Positions 1 through 7,966 of a DNA stretch of 59,924 nucleotides are shown here, piece after piece. Made by a program: the position numbers and the translations under genes. Position 1 is the stretch's first letter, and each line of letters opens with the position of its first letter. Under the pieces are notes generated by a model. It was not told the origin of the DNA and ran no database searches. It saw only the letters and a program-made list of their open reading frames with translations. This DNA is from Streptosporangiaceae bacterium (GTDB lineage: Bacteria > Actinomycetota > Actinomycetes > Streptosporangiales > Streptosporangiaceae), in contig JASHOL010000323.1 of assembly GCA_030041135.1 (NCBI GenBank), positions 1-59,924 on the forward strand, written 5' to 3'.

Positions 1-314
1 GCGTAGGTCTTGCCGGCGCCGATCTCCTGCAGGTGCACGGCGATGAAGTTGTTGGCGTAGGTCTCGGCCTGCTGCCCGGTCAGCAGCTGCTGCCCGGCGT
101 ACTGGGACACTGACGGGATCATCGACGGGGTGATCTCGGTGCCGACCTTGGGGTGGGCGAAGGCCGAGGCCGGCGGGAAGTACACCTTCTGCGCGGCTAG
201 CTGGCTGGTGACGTTGCTGTGGATGTAAGCCGACCCCCACAGGACCAGCCCGCCCACGGCGAGCATAAGCACGCCTGCGGCGGCCAGAAGCACGTTAACT
301 GTGTTGCGGCGCAT
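1..314 (-). CDS. Membrane-anchored protein of unknown function (5' part only)
   Basis: The reading frame starts at the ATG at 314 and runs off the left edge of the window, so only about 104 N-terminal residues are seen. A short basic N-terminus (MRRN) is followed by one hydrophobic segment at about residues 8-28, then an extracytoplasmic part with the motif YFPP near residue 47 and the stretch YAGQQLLTGQQAETYAN. This resembles a family of small actinobacterial membrane proteins often mislabelled as LigA dioxygenase; I know of no assigned function. An AGGAGA ribosome binding site precedes the start. Two DosR-like boxes lie about 75-120 bases upstream, suggesting control by the DevR encoded in this window. 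Confidence 0.7.
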   Translation of the reverse strand, partial: MRRNTVNVLLAAAGVLMLAVGGLVLWGSAYIHSNVTSQLAAQKVYFPPASAFAHPKVGTEITPSMIPSVSQYAGQQLLTGQQAETYANNFIAVHLQEIGAGKTY

Positions 315-390
315 TGCCTTGTCTCCTGTCTTGACGCCCGCCCGTTGCCGGTCAGGCAACTCGTTAACCGACAATGCGAGTCTTTCGTTC

Positions 391-404
391 GGGACCTAAG
401 GACC
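391..404. promoter_or_regulatory. DosR-like box (GGGACCTAAGGACC)
   Basis: The left half is strong and extends to TTCGGGACC; the right half is imperfect. It lies 77 bases upstream of the membrane protein start at 314. The core matches the mycobacterial DosR box (GGGACT-WWA-GTCCC) at most positions. Confidence 0.5.
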
Positions 405-430
405 ATCACTGCCGAACGGCCGGGAAACGA

Positions 431-444
431 GGGACATAAGGCCT
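431..444. promoter_or_regulatory. DosR-like box (GGGACATAAGGCCT)
   Basis: Second box, 40 bases from the one at 391, in the divergent region between the minus-strand membrane protein and the plus-strand DUF1918 gene. Pairs of boxes are usual in DosR-controlled promoters. Confidence 0.45.
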
Positions 445-475
445 ATCTTTCATCACGGTTAACGGCTGGCGCCGC

Positions 476-489
476 GGCCCGAAGGTCCC
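476..489. promoter_or_regulatory. DosR-like box (GGCCCGAAGGTCCC)
   Basis: On the other strand this reads GGGACCTTCGGGCC. It lies about 100 bases upstream of the DUF1918 start at 592. Confidence 0.5.
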
Positions 490-591
490 GGCGACCGGGG
501 CCCATCGGCCGCAGCAGACGGAGGAGCAGCGCGGGCAGACTGGCTAGCACCAAGGGAACGGCACATAGGACCGGAGGCGAGGTGAATCACG

Positions 592-798
592 ATGCATGCC
601 CGCGTCGGCGACCAGCTCGTCCTGGAAGGCGATCGCTCCAGGACCGGCATCATCATCGGGGTTCCGCACCCAGACGGCACCCCGCCCTACGTTGTGAAAT
701 GGCTGGCCAGCGGTCACATCGCGATGGTGACTCCCGGTGATTACGCCCGGGTAATCCGGCGCCCAGCCGATGCGATCATTGAGGCAGGGCCATGTTGA
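592..798 (+). CDS. DUF1918 family small protein
   Basis: This 68-residue protein has the DUF1918 pattern: a VGDQLV strand near the start, then HPDGTPPYVVKW (about residues 27-38), then GHIAMVTPGDYARV. These are small beta-rich proteins of about 60-70 residues, common in actinobacteria and of unknown function. A GAGGTG ribosome binding site sits eight bases before the ATG. Its position next to Acg-type genes and downstream of DosR-like boxes suggests a dormancy or stress role, which is inference from context. Confidence 0.8.
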   Translation: MHARVGDQLVLEGDRSRTGIIIGVPHPDGTPPYVVKWLASGHIAMVTPGDYARVIRRPADAIIEAGPC

Positions 799-893
799 CC
801 GAGAACCGGATCATGGTAAGGCGGCCGGGCGTCATGACCGGCCGCCGAACTGCCGGATGGCCCACGGCGCTTGCCGGAAATGCCGGATTCTGA
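792..893 (+). CDS. Possible 33-residue ORF, unrecognised
   Basis: An ATG at 792 overlaps the stop of the DUF1918 gene, has the purine-rich GAGGCAGGG just before it, and opens a frame of 33 codons rich in Arg and Gly. The overlap could give translational coupling. I see no family signature, and a chance frame of this length is common in GC-rich DNA, so this is a weak call. Confidence 0.18.
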   Translation: MLTENRIMVRRPGVMTGRRTAGWPTALAGNAGF

Positions 894-992
894 GTCGCGG
901 CGCAGCACCTGGCGGGCCTCGCGGCCGCTGTGACGTGGGCAGTTGCCCAGCGCCGCTTCGCCGTCAGCACAGGGCTGAGGTCCTGCCGATCG

Positions 993-1006
993 GGGACCTC
1001 GGTTCC
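993..1006. promoter_or_regulatory. DosR-like box (GGGACCTCGGTTCC)
   Basis: Near-perfect palindrome with half sites GGGACC and GGTTCC, 71 bases upstream of the first Acg-family start. Confidence 0.6.
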
Positions 1007-1076
1007 TGCACCGCGGCTCACTGCGAGCGTTGAGTTGGCCTATAGCTAGTGTCAGCCCAGACCGCGGGGAGGAAAT

Positions 1077-2135
1077 ATGACCGCCATCGTGGAGCCTGGA
1101 GTCCGGCTGCCGCACACGGCGGAGCAGGTGGCTGCCTACGTCGTGGCGACCGCGGTGTGGGCTCCGTCAGTACACAACACTCAGCCGTGGCAATTCGTCG
1201 CCGACGGTACCGAGATCACCCTGCGAGCCGACGTGGGCCGGCAGCTGGCGGTGGCAGACCCCAGTGGCCGGGAGATGCTGCTGAGCTGCGGGGCTGCGCT
1301 GTTCACGGCAAAGCTTGCCCTCCGGTCGCTCGGGTACGTCCCCGAAACGCGCGTGCTGCCCGATCCCGCGGACCCGCTGCTGGTCGCCCGGCTGCGCTGG
1401 CGCCGGCAGGTCGCACCGGCCGCCGGGGAGGAGCGGCTGCTGAGTCAGGTGACCCGGCGGCGGACGCACCGCGGCGGATTCGAGCCGGTGCCCCCGCCAG
1501 CGAGCCTCATTCAGGCGCTGCGACAGGAGGCCGCAGGGTACGGCGCCGCGTTGCGGGTCGCCATCACCGACCAGGGCCGGGCCGCGCTTGCGGCGATTAC
1601 CCAGATGGCCGACCGGGTCGAGCGACTGGACAGCGCATACGTCCGCGAGCTCGCGGCCTGGGCGCCGCCACCCGGCAGCGCAAGGCTCGATGGCGTACCT
1701 CCGTCGGCCTACCCGGCCCACCCGGAGTCCACGCGCCCCAATTTTCCTGCTCGCGACTTCGCCAGGGGCCGCGGCTGGGGCCTGCCGTCGTCAACTCGCA
1801 TCTCGGCTGTCAGGTTCACCGGAGCAGTCTGCCTGCTCACGACGCCGGCCGACGGTCCCATGTCATGGGTGAACGCAGGACAGGCGCTCCAGCGCATGCT
1901 GCTCAGCTCCACGGCCAGCGGGGTGGCTGCCGCGCTGCACAGTCAGCCGGTCGAGGTCGGCTGGCTGCGGGAGGCGATCCGCGAGCAGCTCGGCGACGGC
2001 AGCTACCCGCAGCTGGTCATCCGGCTGGGAATCGCTATTCAGGACGCGATCAGCGTCCGCCGGGCAGTCCCGAGCGTCCTCAGGACCGCCACCGCGACCG
2101 TGCGGACACGATCTGGGAGCCCGGCAGCGGCTTGA
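1077..2135 (+). CDS. Acg-family nitroreductase-like flavoprotein (first copy)
   Basis: The protein has 352 residues, typical of the Acg family (M. tuberculosis Rv2032, Rv3127, Rv3131). The hallmark APSVHNTQPW lies at residues 29-38, followed by REMLLSCGAALF, the family's second conserved block. Acg proteins have a degenerate nitroreductase fold that binds FMN; they are thought to sequester flavin or act in redox defence rather than reduce nitro compounds. GAGGAAAT precedes the ATG. A DosR-like box lies upstream, as for acg in M. tuberculosis. A second copy follows at 4570; the two share motifs but differ at the ends. Confidence 0.9.
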   Translation: MTAIVEPGVRLPHTAEQVAAYVVATAVWAPSVHNTQPWQFVADGTEITLRADVGRQLAVADPSGREMLLSCGAALFTAKLALRSLGYVPETRVLPDPADPLLVARLRWRRQVAPAAGEERLLSQVTRRRTHRGGFEPVPPPASLIQALRQEAAGYGAALRVAITDQGRAALAAITQMADRVERLDSAYVRELAAWAPPPGSARLDGVPPSAYPAHPESTRPNFPARDFARGRGWGLPSSTRISAVRFTGAVCLLTTPADGPMSWVNAGQALQRMLLSSTASGVAAALHSQPVEVGWLREAIREQLGDGSYPQLVIRLGIAIQDAISVRRAVPSVLRTATATVRTRSGSPAAA

Positions 2136-2257
2136 GGGAGCGACCGCGGTCCAGGCCGCGGTAGCTGGCGGCATGGGAACGGACCGGAGGTCGTCCTGAA
2201 CGCGACGTCTCCGGCCCTATCCCAGCCCTTGCCGATCGCCAGCTGGACCCGGTCCGG

Positions 2258-3418
2258 TTAACCGTGGTGAAGCACGACCAGGAACTCTGCCACGCCGTGG
2301 TCAGCGAGCGAGCCGAGGAAGCCGAAGCCGGAAGGCCCTTTGATGCCCCAGGCAGAGAACGTGACGGGGATCGATCCCGCGACCTCGAGCGCCGCCCCGT
2401 CCCGTCGGCCCGCGATCGAGAACGTCACCAGGCGCGAGACGCCGCGCAGCGTGAGGTCGCCGGTACACGGCGCCGTGACGGTCCCGCCGGAGGCGAAGCC
2501 GGGGCCAAGCGTCACCGGCTGAGCGAGCGTGAACGTGGCCGCTGGATAGTTTGCGGTGTCGAGGCTGGTGGCGAACTGGGGTTGCGTCTTGCCGTTGACG
2601 GTCAGGCCGGCGAGGTCGATCCGGAACGTGGCGGCAGTGACCCGGCCGCCGGATACGGAGATCGTGCCGGTGACTCCGGTTGTCCGGCCGACCACCTCGT
2701 TACTGAAGCCAAGCGCGCTCTCCGGCACCCGGAACCCCGCCACCGTTCCCGCTGCGGTGCTGTAGGTGCCATCAACTGGACCTACTGGGGGGCGGGCGGC
2801 GCCGGAGGGAAGCGTCAGCGGAGCCGGGGACGGCTGCAGCTTGACGAACAGCCCGCCGGCCAGGACCACCAGCAAGACGAGCGCGACGATGCTCGCGGCG
2901 ATCCACCGCCACCAGTGATGCTTGCGCGCCGGCTGGCCGGATCCGTCCTGCCGGTCAACGCGGAACACGGGGTAGCTCGGCGCGATGGGCTCGAAATCGG
3001 ACACGGCCGCACGCCGGCTGACCGGGATGTGCGGCCGGGCGCCTGGCACCTTCTGCAGGAAGCGCTTGATGATCGGCGGGCGCTCGCCCGCCGGCACCTC
3101 AACCAGCCGGCATGCGACCGCGCGACCGTGGCGCAGCGTGACCCGGCCCTCGGCAGCGCGCACGTTCTGGACCCAGTTGCACCGCTCGCCGAGCATCGAC
3201 ACCAGGTACCACTCGCCGTCCAGGTCGGCCATCCCGAGCGGAAAACGCACGATCCGCCCCGAACGGCGGCCCGTAACCTCGAGCGTCACCCACCGCCTGG
3301 GCATCAGCCCTAGCCCGATCACCTTGGCCCACACGCGGGCGTAGCGACGCCCGGTCGCGTTAGCCCGGCCTTCCGGGTACATGGCCCGGAGTCTGTTGCC
3401 GTAAGACCAGCTGCTCAT
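2258..3418 (-). CDS. Deazaflavin-dependent reductase domain fused to a YceI domain
   Basis: The 386-residue protein has three parts. Residues 1-150 carry the deazaflavin-dependent nitroreductase (Ddn, DUF385) pattern: LEVTGRRSGR, then DGEWYLVSMLGE and NWVQNVRAA, which in the family bind F420H2 and reduce quinones or nitro compounds. Residues about 172-193 form one transmembrane helix after a basic stretch. Residues about 213-386 form a YceI-like lipocalin-type barrel that binds polyprenyl lipids, with GDLTLRGVSR near the end. The order suggests a cytoplasmic reductase tethered to an extracytoplasmic isoprenoid-binding domain, possibly acting on membrane quinone (inference). It is divergent from a TetR gene, which is the likely regulator. 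Confidence 0.85.
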   Translation of the reverse strand: MSSWSYGNRLRAMYPEGRANATGRRYARVWAKVIGLGLMPRRWVTLEVTGRRSGRIVRFPLGMADLDGEWYLVSMLGERCNWVQNVRAAEGRVTLRHGRAVACRLVEVPAGERPPIIKRFLQKVPGARPHIPVSRRAAVSDFEPIAPSYPVFRVDRQDGSGQPARKHHWWRWIAASIVALVLLVVLAGGLFVKLQPSPAPLTLPSGAARPPVGPVDGTYSTAAGTVAGFRVPESALGFSNEVVGRTTGVTGTISVSGGRVTAATFRIDLAGLTVNGKTQPQFATSLDTANYPAATFTLAQPVTLGPGFASGGTVTAPCTGDLTLRGVSRLVTFSIAGRRDGAALEVAGSIPVTFSAWGIKGPSGFGFLGSLADHGVAEFLVVLHHG

Positions 3419-3470
3419 CGTTTCCTCCTTGCGGCCGGTGAGCCGCCGGTTCCGGCCGCCTCACCTCGGG

Positions 3471-3495
3471 TATCCTGAGATCAGGGTCTCAGATA
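3471..3495. promoter_or_regulatory. Inverted repeat, likely TetR operator
   Basis: TATCCTGAGA and TCTCAGATA form an imperfect inverted repeat around a six-base centre, with one bulged base. It lies in the 121-base divergent region between the deazaflavin/YceI gene and the TetR gene, where an autoregulatory operator would be expected. Confidence 0.5.
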
Positions 3496-3539
3496 CGAAA
3501 CTTGAAACATAGAGTCTTAAGTCCTAAGGCAGGTGCGAG

Positions 3540-4394
3540 ATGACCGGGAACGCGCAGGCGCCCACGGGCCTGGCCCGGCGCGGGCGCCGATTGTCCGACC
3601 ACGAAACCGAGCGGCGGATGCTCGAGGCCGCCGTCGCCATGGTGAACCGGGCCGGCCTGACCGTGAGCCTCGATCACATCAGCCTCGAGGAGGTCATCCG
3701 CGACGCTGACGTCTCGCGCAGCGCCGTCTACCGGCGCTGGCCGTACAAGGACCTGTTCTTCAGCGACCTGGTAAAAGAGCTCGCCCGCGGTGCCACTCCG
3801 ACGATCGTCGACGACGAGATAGCGCTTATCCGGCGCATCGCGGGCGAGCACACGGACTGGCTGGTCACTCCCGAGCGGCGGCATGGTCTGGTGATGGAGC
3901 TCGTGCGCCAGCTCGCGCTTTTCGACTTCGAGACCCTCTCCGGCTCGGCACAGTGGCGCACCTATCTGGCCCTGCACGCGACGTTCTCGAGCCTGCCCGA
4001 CGGCGAGTTGCGGAACGAGGTGCGCGCCGCGCTGGCCCAGTCCGAGCAGGAGCACCGGGCCCGGGTTGCGAAGGCCTGGCGGCGCTTCGCGGAACTGTTC
4101 GGCTACCGGCTGCGGCCCGAGCTCGGGGCCACGTTCGAGACGCTGGCCGCGCTGCTGGATGCGACCATGCGCGGGCTGGTAATCCAGGCCCTCTCCGAGC
4201 CGGGGCTCAGCGCGTACCGGGCGCAGGCCAGCCCGTTCGGCGCGGCGGAACGAGGGGAGTGGTCCCTGGCGGCCCTAGGCGGGGGCAGCATCGCGTCGGC
4301 GTTCCTGGAACCCGACCCCGCGGTCACGTGGGACGACGACCGGGTCTCTCGGGTTCGCCAGGCCCTGAGCAGCCTGACTCCGCCTGAGTGGTGA
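3540..4394 (+). CDS. TetR/AcrR family transcriptional regulator
   Basis: The 284-residue protein begins with a TetR DNA-binding domain at about residues 20-72: a first helix with ERRMLEAAVAMV, and a recognition region ADVSRSAVYRRWPYKDLFF that fits the family consensus. The remaining two thirds is a helical ligand-binding and dimerisation domain with no recognisable ligand. At 284 residues it is longer than the usual 190-220. It is divergent from the deazaflavin/YceI fusion gene and shares an inverted repeat with it, so it probably represses that gene and itself. No DosR-like box is seen here. Confidence 0.9.
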   Translation: MTGNAQAPTGLARRGRRLSDHETERRMLEAAVAMVNRAGLTVSLDHISLEEVIRDADVSRSAVYRRWPYKDLFFSDLVKELARGATPTIVDDEIALIRRIAGEHTDWLVTPERRHGLVMELVRQLALFDFETLSGSAQWRTYLALHATFSSLPDGELRNEVRAALAQSEQEHRARVAKAWRRFAELFGYRLRPELGATFETLAALLDATMRGLVIQALSEPGLSAYRAQASPFGAAERGEWSLAALGGGSIASAFLEPDPAVTWDDDRVSRVRQALSSLTPPEW

Positions 4395-4475
4395 TGTGGC
4401 GCTAGGGGTCTAGGCGCCGCCGCGGACATAGGTACGCCGCGCGAGCGGAAGGATCTCCGCTGGCCGGCTCGCCTG

Positions 4476-4489
4476 GGGACGTTCGTCAC
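4476..4489. promoter_or_regulatory. DosR-like box (GGGACGTTCGTCAC)
   Basis: Palindromic match 81 bases upstream of the second Acg-family start at 4570. Confidence 0.6.
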
Positions 4490-4569
4490 CTGTCCGGGGC
4501 CCGAAAGGCTCTGGGAGAGCACTTCCCCCCTGGAGAATCGTGAGCCGCAACCAGGGAGGGCGGAGGCTC

Positions 4570-5601
4570 ATGAGCAGCAGTAGGCCGCAAGGTGCCATCT
4601 ATGCCCGGGCGCACGCCAGGGAGACGGTGCCGATCCCCGCCGACCAGGTGAGCTACCTGATCAGGACGGCGGCACGCGCGCCGTCAGTGCACAACACCCA
4701 GCCGTGGCGGTTCAAGGTCAGCGAGGATGCGATCGAGCTGTACGCCGACCCGCGCCGCAAGCTCCGAATGGACCCGGTCGGCCGGGAGATGCTCATCAGC
4801 TGCGGTGCCGCCCTGTTCGGACTGCGGCTGGCGATCCGGTCACTTGGCTACCGACCGGACGTCGACCTGCTCCCGGATCCAGGCAGGCTGCGGCTGCTCG
4901 CCAGGGTCCGGCTGAGCGCCGGCCCTCCGCTGACCGACGGCGAGCGGCGCATGCTCGAGGCGATCCCGCACCGGCACACCCACCGCGGCCCGTTCGCCGA
5001 CGAACCGCTGCCGAACGGGCTGCTGGCCGCGCTGCAGCACGATGCGCGGGCCGAAGGGGCCGACCTGGTCCTAGTCCAGCCGGGCATCATCCACCGGCAG
5101 CTTGCGGAGATCGTCAATGCGGCGAGCCGCCGACAGGACCTCGACTCGTCGGCGCGGGCGGAGATCCGGCGGTGGACCCGAGTCATCGGCAGCACCGCCC
5201 GCGACGGCATCCCCGCCCAGGCGTTCCCGGTCACCCGCATCCCCACGACCTCCCAGCTCGGGCGGCTGCGCCAGCGCGACTTTGACCTGGGCCGAGAGCT
5301 CGGCCTGCTCACAAGCGGGGGGCCGCCCGCGGCGGCGACCGCGGTGCTGGTCACCAGGGGAGACCACCGGGCCGACTGGCTGCACGCCGGGCAGGCGCTG
5401 CACCGGCTGCTGGCGCACGCGGCGGACCGCTGGGTCTTCGCCAGCCTGTACACCCAGCCACTTGAGGCGGCGGTGATCCGCACGCTGATCCGCTCCCGCC
5501 TGGGGCTGCCCGGAGAGGCGCAGATGCTGCTCCAGCTGGGCCGCGCGCGGAACACCCTCGCCACAGCCCGCCGCGAGCCGGCCGAGCTGATGGAGCCGTG
5601 A
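4570..5601 (+). CDS. Acg-family nitroreductase-like flavoprotein (second copy)
   Basis: The protein has 343 residues from the ATG at 4570, chosen because GGAGG sits five bases before it; a GTG at 4540 is possible but has no ribosome binding site. APSVHNTQPW is at residues 37-46 and REMLISCGAALFG follows, as in the first copy at 1077. The C-terminal half keeps the WLHAGQALHRLL block that forms the second domain of the degenerate nitroreductase fold. A role in FMN binding or redox protection under hypoxia is inferred from Acg-family knowledge. A DosR-like box lies upstream. Confidence 0.9.
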   Translation: MSSSRPQGAIYARAHARETVPIPADQVSYLIRTAARAPSVHNTQPWRFKVSEDAIELYADPRRKLRMDPVGREMLISCGAALFGLRLAIRSLGYRPDVDLLPDPGRLRLLARVRLSAGPPLTDGERRMLEAIPHRHTHRGPFADEPLPNGLLAALQHDARAEGADLVLVQPGIIHRQLAEIVNAASRRQDLDSSARAEIRRWTRVIGSTARDGIPAQAFPVTRIPTTSQLGRLRQRDFDLGRELGLLTSGGPPAAATAVLVTRGDHRADWLHAGQALHRLLAHAADRWVFASLYTQPLEAAVIRTLIRSRLGLPGEAQMLLQLGRARNTLATARREPAELMEP

Positions 5602-5709
5602 ACCGGCACCTTCGCGACGGCTGAGCGCGGCATGGCCCTCCGGCTTCAAGCGAGGCAGAAGTAAGCAGAGTGCGAGAGCCGGGCAGTCTTTTGGCAGAGA
5701 CTGGGCATT

Positions 5710-6711
5710 GTGGACCTGGATGTGGATTATGCGACCACTCTGGTGGCTGCGGTCCTGCTCGGCATCGGCTTCGTTCTCCAGCAGTACTCCGCCGAGCAGG
5801 AGCCTGCATCCCGGTTCCTCACCCTGCGGATCCTCACCGACCTGCTTGGCAAGCCCAGATGGCTGCTCGGCATCGGGTGCATGGTGGCCGGCTATGTGCT
5901 GGCGGCCTGGTCGATAGGTCACCTTGAGCTGACGCTCGTGGAACCACTGCTGACCACCTATCTGATCTGGGCCCTCGTGCTGGCCGTCCCGATGTCCCGG
6001 CAGGCCGTCAGGGTCACCGAGGTGGCCGGTGCTCTCATCCTGATCGGCGGGGTGACCCTCCTGTCGGTGACGCGGTCGACTAAGCCCGTCGGTTTGTCGT
6101 TCGGCTCGTTCTCGCACTGGTACGCGGCGGCGATTATCGCGGGCATCGCGTTCGCCGCCGTGCAGGCCGGCCACCGCTGGGGCGGACCGGTCCGTGCCAC
6201 CCTGACCGGCCTGGGGGCCGGCCTGGTGTTCGGCGTCCAGGACGCGCTGACCAGGCAGACGCTCGAGATCCTCGAGAAACACTCGTACTCGTTCAGGACG
6301 TTGTTCACGAGCTGGCCGGCCTATGCCCTGGCGGGCGCGGGCATCGTTGGCATCTGGCTGATGCAGAACGCGTTCAGCGCCGGGCCGCTGCGCGCTTCGC
6401 TGCCCGCCATCGCAGCGGGCGAGCCAGTCGCCGGAATTGCGCTGGGAATCGTCGTGTTCGGCGACCGGGTGCAGGTCTCGCCAGGCATGCTCGCAATCGA
6501 GGCGGGCGGGATCGCCGCACTGATCGTCGGGGTCGTCGCGGTAGCGCGCTCGTCGGCCTTCGGCGGGCTGGGCCGGATGACCCGCGTTACGGTGCCGCGG
6601 GCTGGCCACGTCGATCACGGGCCCGCGGAAGGCACCCCAGGCCTGACCACGCCTGGGCAACGCCGCCGGCAGAAGAGGGGCCGGGTCCGCACGCCGACAT
6701 CAGACCGGTAA
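5710..6711 (+). CDS. DMT/EamA-type permease
   Basis: The 333-residue protein is almost entirely hydrophobic helices up to about residue 285, followed by a basic, proline-rich cytoplasmic tail. Two repeated halves of about five helices each fit the drug/metabolite transporter superfamily; the start GFVLQQYSAEQEP and the block EPLLTTYLIWALVLAVP resemble actinobacterial relatives of NIPA-type magnesium transporters. The substrate cannot be told. A GTG at 5710 is used; no strong ribosome binding site is visible. No DosR-like box was seen upstream, so this gene may not belong to the regulon. Confidence 0.75.
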   Translation: MDLDVDYATTLVAAVLLGIGFVLQQYSAEQEPASRFLTLRILTDLLGKPRWLLGIGCMVAGYVLAAWSIGHLELTLVEPLLTTYLIWALVLAVPMSRQAVRVTEVAGALILIGGVTLLSVTRSTKPVGLSFGSFSHWYAAAIIAGIAFAAVQAGHRWGGPVRATLTGLGAGLVFGVQDALTRQTLEILEKHSYSFRTLFTSWPAYALAGAGIVGIWLMQNAFSAGPLRASLPAIAAGEPVAGIALGIVVFGDRVQVSPGMLAIEAGGIAALIVGVVAVARSSAFGGLGRMTRVTVPRAGHVDHGPAEGTPGLTTPGQRRRQKRGRVRTPTSDR

Positions 6712-6862
6712 TCGCGAACGGCGTTCTCGCGGGCGTTCCACCCGGTGGTGCGCCGAAACAGGCCCGCTGACACTGCGGCCCTCACAGTGAGCCTCCGGCA
6801 TACTCACCCGGTCCGATTGCGACCGCACCACCAGGCGGCGAACGCCGTAGACTCTGGCTGCC

Positions 6863-7891
6863 ATGCCTGAAAGTGGTTTCCCCGTGGAGTGGATGGGCCA
6901 GCTTGCGGTCGTGACGCTTCCCGAGCAGATCGACGTGTCGAACGTGGCCCAACTCCGCGACCAGCTGCTGTCGGTGGTCAACCGCGGCGCCGCGGTGCTG
7001 ATCGCGGACATGAGCGCTACGGTGTCGTGCGATCACGCCGCCGTAGACGCGATCGCGCGCGCCTACCAGCGGGCGGCCGTCAACGGCACCCAGCTGAGAC
7101 TCGCGGCTGCTGCGCCGGTCGTCAGGCGCGTGCTCAGCATCGAGGGACTAGATCGCCTCGTCTCCGTCTATCCCTCGGTCGAGGCGGCGCTGGCAGCCGG
7201 GACGCCAGGACCGGCCGGGGCTGTCTCGATCCTGGCCGGGTCCCGGCTCGTCGGCCCGAGTCCAGCCGGGCCCGCTGGCGAGCCGCGTACGCGTGCGATC
7301 ACTGCGGCAGTGCTGTGGCAACTGATCGACGCCCTCGGCGACGGGCTGGCTCTGACCAGCCACGACGGAGAAATCGTCTTGGTTAACCGGCGGTGCGCGG
7401 AGATGCTCGGCTACGACCGCAACGAGCTGGTCGGCCGGCCCGTCGAGTCCCTGTTGCCGTCGAACCTGCGGGCCGCCCACCAGGGATACCGCGCTGCGTA
7501 TGCCCAGAGTCCGCAGGCACGGCCCATGGCTGAAAGGTCCCGGCTGGTCGCACTGCGCAAGGACGGCGCCACGCTGCCGGTCGAGATCAGCCTGAGCCCG
7601 GTGCCGACCGCGACCGGGCACTTCATCCTTGCGGTCATACGGGACGCCACCGGGACCCGAAGGCGCGAGGATCTGGCCGACCTGGCCCGAGGCGCGGTCG
7701 CCGAGCACGCTCGCCGCGACCAGGAGCTGCTCGACCGGGTGACCGGCGGCTTGTTCCAGGTCGGCCTCAGCCTGCAGGCCGCGGTCGACCTGCCCAGCGA
7801 GGTCGCGCGTGAGCGCATCACGGAAGCGCTGAGCCAGCTAGACGACACGATCCATGAGATCCGCACCTACGCCTTCTCTGCTGCCGGGTAA
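6863..7891 (+). CDS. STAS-PAS protein with a degenerate DevS-like dimerisation helix
   Basis: Three modules are visible in 342 residues. Residues 8-110 resemble a STAS (anti-sigma antagonist) domain, but the usual phosphorylatable Ser position is in MSATVSCDHAAVDAI. Residues 150-262 form a PAS domain (ENLV-type start DGLALTSHDGEIVLVNRRCAEMLGY). Residues 275-337 match the HisKA_3 helices of the DevS encoded downstream: GLSLQ and DDTIHEIR are shared, but the DLHD box is ELLD, with Leu290 where the phosphorylated His should be, and no ATPase domain follows. It may bind DevS or an anti-sigma factor as a signalling adaptor (inference). A strong hairpin follows its stop. Confidence 0.75.
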   Translation: MPESGFPVEWMGQLAVVTLPEQIDVSNVAQLRDQLLSVVNRGAAVLIADMSATVSCDHAAVDAIARAYQRAAVNGTQLRLAAAAPVVRRVLSIEGLDRLVSVYPSVEAALAAGTPGPAGAVSILAGSRLVGPSPAGPAGEPRTRAITAAVLWQLIDALGDGLALTSHDGEIVLVNRRCAEMLGYDRNELVGRPVESLLPSNLRAAHQGYRAAYAQSPQARPMAERSRLVALRKDGATLPVEISLSPVPTATGHFILAVIRDATGTRRREDLADLARGAVAEHARRDQELLDRVTGGLFQVGLSLQAAVDLPSEVARERITEALSQLDDTIHEIRTYAFSAAG

Positions 7892-7894
7892 GGT

Positions 7895-7912
7895 GCCGCC
7901 CCGCGGGGCGGC
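7895..7912 (+). terminator. GC hairpin after the STAS-PAS gene
   Basis: GCCGCCCCGCGGGGCGGC is a perfect 18-base palindrome starting four bases after the stop codon. There is no T-run, which is usual in high-GC actinobacteria. Confidence 0.55.
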
Positions 7913-7966
7913 GCCCGATCGCGCCGCCTGACCGCGACCGCTTGATGCGGCGGGCTGATGACCTTG

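Noticed and set aside
219-740. Long plus-strand open frame of 173 codons
   Set aside because: It overlaps the divergent promoter region and the DUF1918 gene, has an Arg/Pro/Gly-rich composition typical of shadow frames in GC-rich DNA, and no domain.
5071-6660. Minus-strand open frame of 529 codons
   Set aside because: It is antisense to the second Acg gene and the DMT permease, both of which have clear family motifs.
6743-6831. Inverted GGTGGTGCG/CGCACCACC, before the STAS-PAS gene
   Set aside because: Arms of nine bases some 80 bases apart are expected by chance at this GC content.
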